From NCBI RefSeq assembly GCF_002929555.1, contig NZ_PJJP01000033.1:62001-126000 (forward strand): 64,000 nucleotides of DNA, read 5' to 3'. The position numbers and the translations under genes were made by a program. The notes below the pieces were generated by a model, which saw only the letters and a program-made list of their open reading frames with translations, did not search any database and was not told where the DNA came from. This document shows positions 7,702 through 15,454 of this stretch, in pieces; the stretch's first letter is position 1; each line of letters opens with the position of its first letter. Source of the stretch: Cryobacterium sp. N22 (GTDB lineage: Bacteria; Actinomycetota; Actinomycetes; Actinomycetales; Microbacteriaceae).

Positions 7702-9435
7702 TTGATACTGACCTCTCTGATTCTCAGTCACGCCAGACCGTACCGGTCCTGGATCGTGTGGGTCTTCGTGCTGCAACTGATCTCCACGATCGCCGCGCTG
7801 TACCTGCCGAGCCTGAACGCGCAGATCATCGACGAGGGCGTGACCCGCGGTGACACCGACTTCATCTGGTCGACCGGCATGACCATGCTGATCGTCTGCC
7901 TCGTGCAGGTGGTCACCGCGATCGGCGGTGTCTACTTCGGCGCTCGCACCGCCATGGCCATCGGCCGTGACCTGCGCCGCGAGGTGTACCGCAAGGTCGA
8001 TTCGCTCAGCGCGCTCGAACTGGGCGGCTTCGGCACAGCGACCCTGATCACCCGCGGCACCAACGACGTGCAACAGGTGCAGATGCTCGTGCTGATGACC
8101 CTCAACTTCATGGTGTCCACGCCGATCATGTGCGTGGGCGGCATCATCATGGCGCTCCGCGAAGACGCCGGGCTGTCCTGGCTGGTCTGGGTGTCGGTGC
8201 CGGTCCTGTTCCTCATCGTCGGCTTCCTGGTCTTCCTGCTGCTGCCGCTGTTCAGGCTGATGCAGGACCGTCTCGACGGCATCAACAGCGTGCTGCGCGA
8301 ACAGATCGTCGGCATCCGCGTGGTGCGCGCGTTCGTGCGCGAACCCTTCGAGTCCGAGCGGTACCGCACGGCGAACGAATCGATCACCGCCGTGTCGGTG
8401 AAGGTCGGCAACATCTTCGTGCTGATGTTCCCGGTGATCATGATGGTGCTGCACCTTGCCACCGCCGCGGTGCTCTGGTTCGGCGGCCACCGGGTCGACG
8501 CCGGCGACATGCAGATCGGGTCGCTGACGGCGTTCCTGCAGTACCTCCTGCAGATCTTGATGGCCGTGATGATGGGCGTGTTCATGGTGATGATGATCCC
8601 CCGCGCCGTCGTCTGCGCCGAACGCATCACCGAGGTCTTCACCACCGTCAGCAGCCAGGCCATCGCCCGCGACGCCCAAGTGGCCGCGCCCACCACCGGG
8701 ATCGTCGAGTTCAGCGGCGTCAGCTTCGGTTTCCCGGGCGCCGAACGTCCGGTGCTCGACAACGTCAGCTTCACGGCGGAGCCCGGCCAGACCACCGCCA
8801 TCGTCGGCTCCACCGGCGCCGGCAAGAGCACCCTGGTCAACCTCATCGCCCGCCTGTACGACGCCCAGCAGGGCGCGGTGACCATCGACGGGGTGCCCGT
8901 GTCCTCCCTCACCCGCGGCCAGCTCGCCCAGGTCATCGGGCTGATTCCGCAGAAGCCGTACCTGTTCTCCGGCACGATCGGCTCCAACCTGCGCTTCGGC
9001 CGGGCGGATGCGACGGACGCGGAACTCTGGGAGGCGCTCCGCATCGCGCAGGGTGACGACTTCGTGCGCGCGATGCCGCTGGGTCTGGACGAGCACATCG
9101 CCCAGGGCGGCACCAACGTGTCCGGCGGCCAACGCCAGCGCCTGTGCATCGCTCGGGCGCTCGTCGCCCAACCCAAGGTCTACCTGTTCGACGACTCGTT
9201 CTCCGCCCTCGACGTGGCCACGGATGCCCGCCTCCGCGCCGCGCTCGGCGACGCGACCCGGGACGCCACGGTGATCATCGTGGCCCAGCGGGTGTCGACC
9301 ATCACCGCAGCCGACCAGATCCTCGTGGTCGACAACGGTGTGATCACCGGCAGAGGCACCCACGAGGAACTGCTCGAAGGCAATGCCACGTACCGCGAAA
9401 TCGTTGAATCCCAGTTGAGTGTTGAGGTGGCGTGA
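7702..9435 (+). CDS. Heterodimeric ABC exporter subunit with degenerate ATPase site
   Basis: A 577-residue half-transporter: six-helix membrane domain (residues about 1-310) followed by an ATPase domain. Walker A is GSTGAGKST and the signature is VSGGQRQR, but Walker B reads VYLFDDSFSALD, with Asp in place of the catalytic Glu, and the switch histidine is Gln (IVAQRVSTI). This is the pattern of the non-hydrolysing site in heterodimeric exporters such as LmrCD, BmrCD and TM287/288. It starts at a TTG at 7702 behind GAGGAC. A GTGA overlap couples it to the next gene, its partner. Substrate unknown; drug or lipid export is the usual role. Confidence 0.92.
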   Translation: MILTSLILSHARPYRSWIVWVFVLQLISTIAALYLPSLNAQIIDEGVTRGDTDFIWSTGMTMLIVCLVQVVTAIGGVYFGARTAMAIGRDLRREVYRKVDSLSALELGGFGTATLITRGTNDVQQVQMLVLMTLNFMVSTPIMCVGGIIMALREDAGLSWLVWVSVPVLFLIVGFLVFLLLPLFRLMQDRLDGINSVLREQIVGIRVVRAFVREPFESERYRTANESITAVSVKVGNIFVLMFPVIMMVLHLATAAVLWFGGHRVDAGDMQIGSLTAFLQYLLQILMAVMMGVFMVMMIPRAVVCAERITEVFTTVSSQAIARDAQVAAPTTGIVEFSGVSFGFPGAERPVLDNVSFTAEPGQTTAIVGSTGAGKSTLVNLIARLYDAQQGAVTIDGVPVSSLTRGQLAQVIGLIPQKPYLFSGTIGSNLRFGRADATDAELWEALRIAQGDDFVRAMPLGLDEHIAQGGTNVSGGQRQRLCIARALVAQPKVYLFDDSFSALDVATDARLRAALGDATRDATVIIVAQRVSTITAADQILVVDNGVITGRGTHEELLEGNATYREIVESQLSVEVA

Positions 9436-11498
9436 CCATGGCCAAGCGAATGAGCAAGCGGGCAGCCGCGGCAGCCGCAGACAACGCCGCGGCGGCGGCA
9501 CCGGCCGGCGCCCCCGACGAGGAGTTCATCCCCACCGAGGCGGACGGCGACATGTTCGGCGGCACCCCGGCCCGCAAGGCCGAGAATTTCCTGCCGTCGG
9601 CCAAGCGCCTGATCGGGCTGATGCGGCCGGAGCGCACCAAGATGATCATCGTGGTGGCCCTGGTCGTGGTCTCGGTGGTGCTCACGGTGCTGGCGCCGAA
9701 GATCCTGGGCCAGGCGATGGACGCCATCTTCAACGGCGTCATCGGCATGCAGCTGCCCGCGGGGGTGCCGCTGGACCAGGTCATCAGCCAGGCCCGCGCC
9801 ACGGGCAACGACCAGTTCGCCGACATGCTCCAGGGCACCACGGTCGTGCCAGGCGAGGGCGTGGACTTCACAGTGCTCGGCCGGCTGATCATTGCGGTGC
9901 TCGCGATGTACACGATCGCGGCGGTGCTCTCCTGGGCGCAGGGGTTCATCCTCAACGGCCTGGTGATGCGGGTCGTGTTCAGGTTGCGTCAGGACATCGA
10001 GGAGAAACTCAACCGCCTGCCGCTGTGCTACTTCGACACCCGCCAGCGCGGCGACCTGATGTCGCGGGTCACCAACGACGTGGACAACATCCAGCAGGCG
10101 CTGCAGCAGGCGTTCTCCCAACTGATCCAGTCCGTGCTCACGGTGCTCGGCATCGCCGCGATGATGTTCATCGTCTCGTGGCAGCTGGCCCTCATCGCGC
10201 TGATCTCGCTGCCGCTGTCCGCGATCATCGCCGGGGTCATCGGCGTGCGCTCACAGAAGCTGTTCACCGCGCAGTGGAAGAACACCGGCGCCCTCAACGG
10301 GCACATCGAAGAGACCTTCTCCGGCCAGGAGATCGTGCGGGCCTTCGGCCGCGACAAGGAGATGCTCGAGGAGTTCGACAAGCGCAACGAGGAGCTCTAC
10401 ACGGCCTCGTTCGGTGCGCAGTTCGTCTCCGGCATGATCATGCCCGCGATGACCTTCGTCTCGTACCTGTCCTATGTGCTGATCGCCGTGGTCGGTGGGC
10501 TGCGGGTCGCCTCGGGCCAGATGACCCTGGGCGACGCGACGGCGTTCATCCAGTACTCCCGGGAGTTCTCCCAGCCGATCGGCCAGATGGCCGGCATGGC
10601 CAACATGCTGCAGTCCGGCGTGGCCTCGGCGGAGCGCACCTTCGAACTTCTCGACGCCGACGAGCAGCAGCCGGATGCGCCGACCGCCCAGCTGCCGGAG
10701 CGCACCAGCGGCCACGTCGAGTTCGAGCGGGTGTCCTTCGCGTACAGCACCGACAAGCCGCTGATCGAGGACCTGTCGTTCTCGGCCGAACCCGGCCACA
10801 CCGTCGCGATCGTGGGGCCCACCGGGGCGGGCAAGACCACCCTGGTGAACCTGGTGATGCGGTTCTACGAGCTCACCGGCGGCCGCATCCTGCTCGACAG
10901 CGTCGACATCACGGCGCTCTCCCGCGGTGAACTGCGCTCGCAGGTGGGCATGGTGCTTCAGGATGCCTGGCTCTTCGGCGGCACCATCCGGGAGAACATC
11001 CGGTACGGCCGCCTTGACGCCACCGACGAGGAGGTCGTGGCCGCCGCCGAGGCGACCATGGTCGACAGGTTCGTGCGTCAGCTACCCGACGGGTACGACA
11101 CCGTGCTCGACGCGGACGGCGGCAGCGTCTCCGCCGGTGAGCGGCAGCTGCTCACCATCGCCAGGGCGTTCTTGGCGAACCCGTCGCTGCTCATCCTCGA
11201 CGAGGCGACCTCGTCGGTGGACACCCGCACCGAGCTGCTGGTGCAGCACGCCATGGCCGCACTCCGGGCCGACCGCACCTCGTTCGTGATCGCCCACCGG
11301 CTCTCCACGATCCGCGACGCCCACACCATCCTAGTGATGGACGGCGGCCGCATCGTGGAGCAGGGCAACCACGACGACCTGCTGGTGCGCCGCGGCGCCT
11401 ATTACGCGCTCTACATGTCCCAGTTCCGGGGCGAGGACCCGGCCGACGATCCCGCGGCCCTGGCCGGGCCCGCAGCCGAGGCCGTGCCGGTCGAGTAG
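9432..11498 (+). CDS. Heterodimeric ABC exporter subunit with catalytic ATPase site
   Basis: A 688-residue half-transporter. An Ala-rich N-terminal extension of about 60 residues precedes the membrane domain, which carries a roughly 60-residue insertion between TM1 and TM2 (DAIFNGVIGMQ to VDFTVLGRL). The ATPase domain has Walker A GPTGAGKTT, Walker B LLILDEATSSVD with catalytic Glu, and switch His in VIAHRLSTI. Its signature is VSAGERQ rather than LSGGQ, which pairs with the degenerate Walker site of the first subunit. The two genes therefore encode complementary halves, one consensus and one degenerate site. The GTG at 9432 overlaps the previous stop; ATG at 9438 is an alternative. Confidence 0.93.
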   Translation: MTMAKRMSKRAAAAAADNAAAAAPAGAPDEEFIPTEADGDMFGGTPARKAENFLPSAKRLIGLMRPERTKMIIVVALVVVSVVLTVLAPKILGQAMDAIFNGVIGMQLPAGVPLDQVISQARATGNDQFADMLQGTTVVPGEGVDFTVLGRLIIAVLAMYTIAAVLSWAQGFILNGLVMRVVFRLRQDIEEKLNRLPLCYFDTRQRGDLMSRVTNDVDNIQQALQQAFSQLIQSVLTVLGIAAMMFIVSWQLALIALISLPLSAIIAGVIGVRSQKLFTAQWKNTGALNGHIEETFSGQEIVRAFGRDKEMLEEFDKRNEELYTASFGAQFVSGMIMPAMTFVSYLSYVLIAVVGGLRVASGQMTLGDATAFIQYSREFSQPIGQMAGMANMLQSGVASAERTFELLDADEQQPDAPTAQLPERTSGHVEFERVSFAYSTDKPLIEDLSFSAEPGHTVAIVGPTGAGKTTLVNLVMRFYELTGGRILLDSVDITALSRGELRSQVGMVLQDAWLFGGTIRENIRYGRLDATDEEVVAAAEATMVDRFVRQLPDGYDTVLDADGGSVSAGERQLLTIARAFLANPSLLILDEATSSVDTRTELLVQHAMAALRADRTSFVIAHRLSTIRDAHTILVMDGGRIVEQGNHDDLLVRRGAYYALYMSQFRGEDPADDPAALAGPAAEAVPVE

Positions 11499-11509
11499 TC
11501 CCGCGGCAG

Positions 11510-12856
11510 TTACGGTGTCCACCACGGCCGCAACGGCAGCTCGCCGGCCACGCCCCGATTGTCGGGCCTCTTCATCAGCACCTGGTGCAACTGGATGCCG
11601 TTGCTCTCGAACCCGAGCCGCGAACCGGCCATATACAGTCCCCACACTTTCGCGGTGGCGAGCCCCACCTCGGCGACGGCCTCGTCCCAGTGTTCGACGA
11701 GGTTGGCGCACCAGTCGCGCAGCGTCATCGCGTAGTGCTGCCGCAAATTCTCTTCGTGCACCACCTCCAGACCGATGTCTTGGGCGTCACTGATGATCCG
11801 GCCCGATCCGGTGAGCTCCCCGTCGGGGAAGACGTAGCGATCGATGAATCCGCGCGCCTCGGGTTGGTGGTGGTTCTCGGGTCGGGTGATGCAGTGATTG
11901 AGCAACAGCCCGCCGGGGCGGAGCCGGGACTGCAGAAAGTCGAAGTATGACGGATAGTTGCGCACGCCGATGTGCTCGAGCAACCCGATCGACGACACCG
12001 CGTCGTAGCCGGTTTCCGTGACGTCGCGATAGTCGGCGCAACGGACCTCGGCCAGATCATCCAGGCCTTCGTCGGCGATGGCCCGCTGCGCCCACCCGGC
12101 CTGCTCGGCCGAGAGCGTCACACCGGTGGCCCGCACGCCGCGGCGTGCGGCGTAGCGCACCATGCCGCCCCAGCCGCAGCCGACGTCGAGTAACCGGTCG
12201 CCCGGTGTCAGCCGCAGCTTCTCGAACACGAGCCGGTACTTGTTTTCCTGCGCCTCCTCGAGTGATGCGCTACCGCGCGGGTAGCACGCGCAGGTGTAGG
12301 TCATCGACGGCCCGAGCACCCACTCGTAGAAGGTGTTCGAGACGTCGTAGTGGTGGTGGATCGCGTCGGCGTCCCGGGTCTTGCTGTGCCGGAGCCCCCC
12401 GGCGATCCTGCGCCACCGGGGCTGCGCCTCCTCGGGCGGCGGCGCTATCGGGCGCAGGTGCCGGGCGCCGATGGAGCGGATGATGTCGACCATCATCCGG
12501 GCCGGTGGGCGGGTGAAGACGAGGCTGTCGGCGAGCGCTTTGAGCAGGTCATAGGGGTCCCCGGGGTGTACCCCGCGGATGTCGAGGTCGCCGGCAATGT
12601 AGGCGCGGGCGAAACCGAGGTCGCCGCGGCCGGTGGCGAGGTAGCTCGTGCCCCGCGGGGTCCTCAGATCCAGCCCGAACGGAGCGTCCGGCGGTCCAGC
12701 CGAACTCCCGTCGTAGGCGGTGAACCGCAGCGGAAGCCGACCGCCGGACAGAATCTCCAGAACCTCGGCGAGGGTGAACTTCCCCGTCTTTTCCGATTTC
12801 GCTGTCGCCTCCGTCAGCGCGGTTGATTTCGTCGAGTGGTCCTTGAACGTGGTCAT
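11510..12856 (-). CDS. tmsB: SAM-dependent fatty-acyl methyltransferase (CFA-synthase family), TmsB/BfaB-like
   Basis: A 448-residue enzyme of the cyclopropane-fatty-acid synthase family. It has an extended N-terminal domain (residues about 1-150) and a SAM-binding domain with LLDVGCGWGGMVRYAARRGV and VSSIGLLEHIGVRNYPSYF; ITRPENHHQPEARGFIDRYVFPDG is family-typical. Because it is joined to an FAD-linked reductase gene by a 4-bp overlap, it is best read as TmsB (BfaB), which methylates the delta-9 double bond of membrane oleate to a 10-methylene intermediate in tuberculostearate-type synthesis. It is convergent with the ABC exporter, with only 11 bp between stops. A plain CFA synthase is the alternative. 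Confidence 0.85.
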   Translation of the reverse strand: MTTFKDHSTKSTALTEATAKSEKTGKFTLAEVLEILSGGRLPLRFTAYDGSSAGPPDAPFGLDLRTPRGTSYLATGRGDLGFARAYIAGDLDIRGVHPGDPYDLLKALADSLVFTRPPARMMVDIIRSIGARHLRPIAPPPEEAQPRWRRIAGGLRHSKTRDADAIHHHYDVSNTFYEWVLGPSMTYTCACYPRGSASLEEAQENKYRLVFEKLRLTPGDRLLDVGCGWGGMVRYAARRGVRATGVTLSAEQAGWAQRAIADEGLDDLAEVRCADYRDVTETGYDAVSSIGLLEHIGVRNYPSYFDFLQSRLRPGGLLLNHCITRPENHHQPEARGFIDRYVFPDGELTGSGRIISDAQDIGLEVVHEENLRQHYAMTLRDWCANLVEHWDEAVAEVGLATAKVWGLYMAGSRLGFESNGIQLHQVLMKRPDNRGVAGELPLRPWWTP

Positions 12857-14256
12857 CGTCGTTGTACCGCCTTCGCATAGAGGTCGAGGAGACGTGAATC
12901 AGGGTCGTATTTCGTCTTCACGGCCCGGTAGCTGTCCCCGCCGTAGAGTTCGTCGAACTCCTCCCGGGAGTAATAGGAGTCGGAGTACAACGACTTGTGC
13001 CCGTCGACGTCGGTGACCCTACGCTCGATCAGCCGGTTCGTCTCGCCCTCGTGCCGCCCGATGGGCACCGTCGCCCAGAAGCCCAGGTTGACGTAGGTCT
13101 GGTTCGGCTTGATCGGGTACAGGGGCCAGCCGTCGCTGCTGCCGGCCGCGCCGCTGCTGGCCGCACGCAGGCGCAGTGGGCACAGCCAGATCGGCGTGAT
13201 CGGCACGGTCGCCAGGAACCAGTCAAGGTACTCAGCACACCGCGCGAGTGGAACTTCGACATCCTGCACGACGCGTTCGCGCGGCGGCCGGCCGCCCAGT
13301 TTTTCGATCCGGTCGCCGATCCGGAACCGTTGTTCGTATTTCATCAGCGTCGAGTAGAAGCTGCTGGTCCGGTAGCGCTTCGGCCAGATCCGGCGGAGGC
13401 GTCGATCCTGCGCGCCGAACGGCTTTGAGCACCAGAACCAGTCGGTGTCCCAGCGCCACAGGTAGTCGTGAATGGTGAGGCGGTCTTCAGTCAAGCCGTC
13501 GTCGTGCTGGATCGAGCGGTAGTAGATCTGCTGGCCGGTGTAGTCGCTGACGGCACCGGGGGTATCCGTCTGCACGCCAACGCAGAGGTAACTCTCCTCG
13601 GCGCTGAACACCACTCCGTCGAGGTAGTCGATCGCCACCCCGTCGAGCCGGCCGGTCTGAACGATGCGACCCATCATCGTGACCAGGTCGCTGAGCGAGT
13701 GGAAGCGCAGGTGCCGGAGGGCGACGAATGGCTTGACGGGCTCCAGGTCGATGCGCAGGCGCACCGCATACCCCAGCGTGCCGTAGGAGTTGGGGAAGGC
13801 CCGGAACAGATCCGCGTTCTCGGTTGGCGACACGGTGAGCACCTCCCCCGCGCCGGTGAGGATGTCCATCTCGAGTACCGACTCGTGCGGCAGTCCGTTG
13901 CGGAACGAGGTCGACTCGATGCCGAGACCGGTGACTGCACCGCCGAGCGTGATGGTCTTCAACTGCGGCACCACCAACGGTGCCAGCCCAGCGGGAAGTG
14001 TCGCGGCAACGACGTCTTCGTAGGTGCACATGCCGGCGACCTCCGCCGTCCGCGCCTGGGCGTCGACGGTGATGACACCCGTCAACCCGGAGGTGTCGAG
14101 GCCCCTGACCCGGGTCTTGGTGCGCGTTCGGAACAGATTGGATGTCGGTTTGGCCAGCCGCACCGACTCCGTCGCCGGCACCGCCCGGTAGCTCGCGAGA
14201 AGTCGCCGCACGCCCTCGGCGTGAGCGACTTCGGTATCGGCTGGAGCAACGGACAC
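12853..14256 (-). CDS. tmsA: FAD-dependent 10-methylene fatty-acid reductase, TmsA/BfaA-like
   Basis: A 467-residue FAD-binding oxidoreductase (PCMH/FAD_binding_4 fold, related to DIMINUTO/24-dehydrocholesterol reductase). The FAD-binding region is visible at RTAEVAGMCTYEDVVAATLPAGLAPLVVPQLKTITLGGAVTGLGIESTSFRNG. Fused or adjacent to TmsB in many actinobacteria, it reduces the 10-methylene acyl intermediate to the 10-methyl chain with NADPH. The frame stays open to 14499, but GTG at 14256 is the first start that gives a normal N-terminus. It overlaps tmsB by ATGA. The upstream Ddn-like gene ends 41 bp before it. Confidence 0.84.
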   Translation of the reverse strand: MSVAPADTEVAHAEGVRRLLASYRAVPATESVRLAKPTSNLFRTRTKTRVRGLDTSGLTGVITVDAQARTAEVAGMCTYEDVVAATLPAGLAPLVVPQLKTITLGGAVTGLGIESTSFRNGLPHESVLEMDILTGAGEVLTVSPTENADLFRAFPNSYGTLGYAVRLRIDLEPVKPFVALRHLRFHSLSDLVTMMGRIVQTGRLDGVAIDYLDGVVFSAEESYLCVGVQTDTPGAVSDYTGQQIYYRSIQHDDGLTEDRLTIHDYLWRWDTDWFWCSKPFGAQDRRLRRIWPKRYRTSSFYSTLMKYEQRFRIGDRIEKLGGRPPRERVVQDVEVPLARCAEYLDWFLATVPITPIWLCPLRLRAASSGAAGSSDGWPLYPIKPNQTYVNLGFWATVPIGRHEGETNRLIERRVTDVDGHKSLYSDSYYSREEFDELYGGDSYRAVKTKYDPDSRLLDLYAKAVQRR

Positions 14257-14297
14257 GCCCCCACGGTAGCCCGCAACCGCGCTCGAAGCGACGCCTG

Positions 14298-14753
14298 TCA
14301 GCGCGGTGTGAGACGGATGACGGGAATCTCGCGGTCGGTGATCGTCTCGTACTTGGCGTACGCCGGGGCCTGTGTCGTGATCAGCCGCCAGGCCTCGTCC
14401 CGTTCTGCGCCGTGCAGTTGGGCGGCAGTGACGTCGATGTGCTGCCCGGCACTCTCGATGCGGGCCGCGGATGGATGCGCCGCGAGGTTGAAGTACCACG
14501 ACGGATTGCGCGCGGCGCCTGATGCCGAGGCCACGATGAGCCGGGTGTCGCCCCCGCCGGGGAACCAGCCCACCGGGGTCCTGCGCTGGGCTCCGGTCTT
14601 GCTCCCTGTTGTGACCAGTACCAGCAGGTTCGAATGCCCGAGGGTGCCGGTGCGACGGACATGGCGAATCATCCGCCGGTTTGCCCAGCGCTCGAATCGG
14701 TTGCGGCCGGGCTGACGGGCCCCTCGCGTTCCGTTCGGAGTGTCGAATGCCAT
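14298..14753 (-). CDS. Deazaflavin (F420)-dependent nitroreductase-like protein, Ddn/DUF385 family
   Basis: A 151-residue protein of the split-beta-barrel Ddn family. The hallmark segments are LLVLVTTGSKTGAQRRTPVGWFPGGGDTRLIVASASGAARNPSWYFNLAAHP and, later, RDEAWRLITTQAPAYAKYE. Family members bind F420H2 (some bind flavin or haem) and reduce quinones, nitro compounds or enones. It lies 13 bp downstream of the response-regulator gene and upstream of tmsA, so all are probably one transcript. Its substrate here is unknown; a redox role linked to the tms genes is inference only. Confidence 0.85.
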   Translation of the reverse strand: MAFDTPNGTRGARQPGRNRFERWANRRMIRHVRRTGTLGHSNLLVLVTTGSKTGAQRRTPVGWFPGGGDTRLIVASASGAARNPSWYFNLAAHPSAARIESAGQHIDVTAAQLHGAERDEAWRLITTQAPAYAKYETITDREIPVIRLTPR

Positions 14754-14766
14754 GGTCTCGTCTCCT

Positions 14767-15447
14767 CTACCCACTGTTCTTCTGCTCGTTGTCGTTCTGC
14801 AGAAAGGCCAGCACGGCCGCCACCCGCCGGTGCACGCCGGTCTCTGGCAGGCGCAGCTTGGTGAAAATCGCGTTCACGTGCTTCTCCACCGTCGACGTCG
14901 CCAGGAACAGCGACTGCTCGATCCCGGCGTTGGTCTTGCCTGCGGCCATCTCGCGCAGCACCTCGAGTTCGCGGGGTGACAGTGCTCCGAGCAGGCTCGA
15001 CTCCCCCGCAGCGCTGTGGCGGCGCACGAGCGTGTCGACGATCTGCGGGTCGATCACCGACCCGCCGGCGCAGACCTCGCGCAGGGCATGCACGAGGTCT
15101 TCCAGGTCGCCGACGCGGTCCTTCAGCAGGTAGCCGAGGCCCGCCGAGCCGTCAGAGAACAGCGCGAGGGCGTAGCTCTCGTCGGCGTGCTGCGACAGCA
15201 CCACGACGCCCGTCTCCGCCGAGGAGGCCCGGATCGCGTGTGCGGCCTCGATGCCCTCCATGTGATGGCCGGGCGGCATCCGAATGTCGGTGAGGACGGC
15301 GTGCGGGGTGAGCCGCCGCACCGCGTCGAGCAGCTCGGTGCCGTTCCCGACCGACGCGACCACGTCGACCGCGCCAGAGTCCTCGAGCAGGCGGCGCACC
15401 CCCTCGCGCACGAGGTAATTGTCTTCGGCGATCACAACCCGCAGCAC
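14767..15447 (-). CDS. NarL/LuxR-family response regulator
   Basis: A 226-residue response regulator: receiver domain residues 1-125 (VVIAEDNYLVREGVRRLLE with acidic pocket, phosphoacceptor Asp in AVLTDIRMPPG, Lys in GYLLKDRVGDL) and a LuxR HTH (LSPRELEVLREMAAGKTNAGIEQSLFLATSTVEKHVNAIFTKL). A GTG start at 15447 is chosen because the kinase stop lies just 7 bp upstream and a CAGGGA ribosome binding site overlaps that stop. Longer open frame upstream is antisense-frame reading of the kinase. It is the partner of the adjacent histidine kinase. Confidence 0.93.
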   Translation of the reverse strand: MLRVVIAEDNYLVREGVRRLLEDSGAVDVVASVGNGTELLDAVRRLTPHAVLTDIRMPPGHHMEGIEAAHAIRASSAETGVVVLSQHADESYALALFSDGSAGLGYLLKDRVGDLEDLVHALREVCAGGSVIDPQIVDTLVRRHSAAGESSLLGALSPRELEVLREMAAGKTNAGIEQSLFLATSTVEKHVNAIFTKLRLPETGVHRRVAAVLAFLQNDNEQKNSG

Positions 15448-15454
15448 TCCCTGC

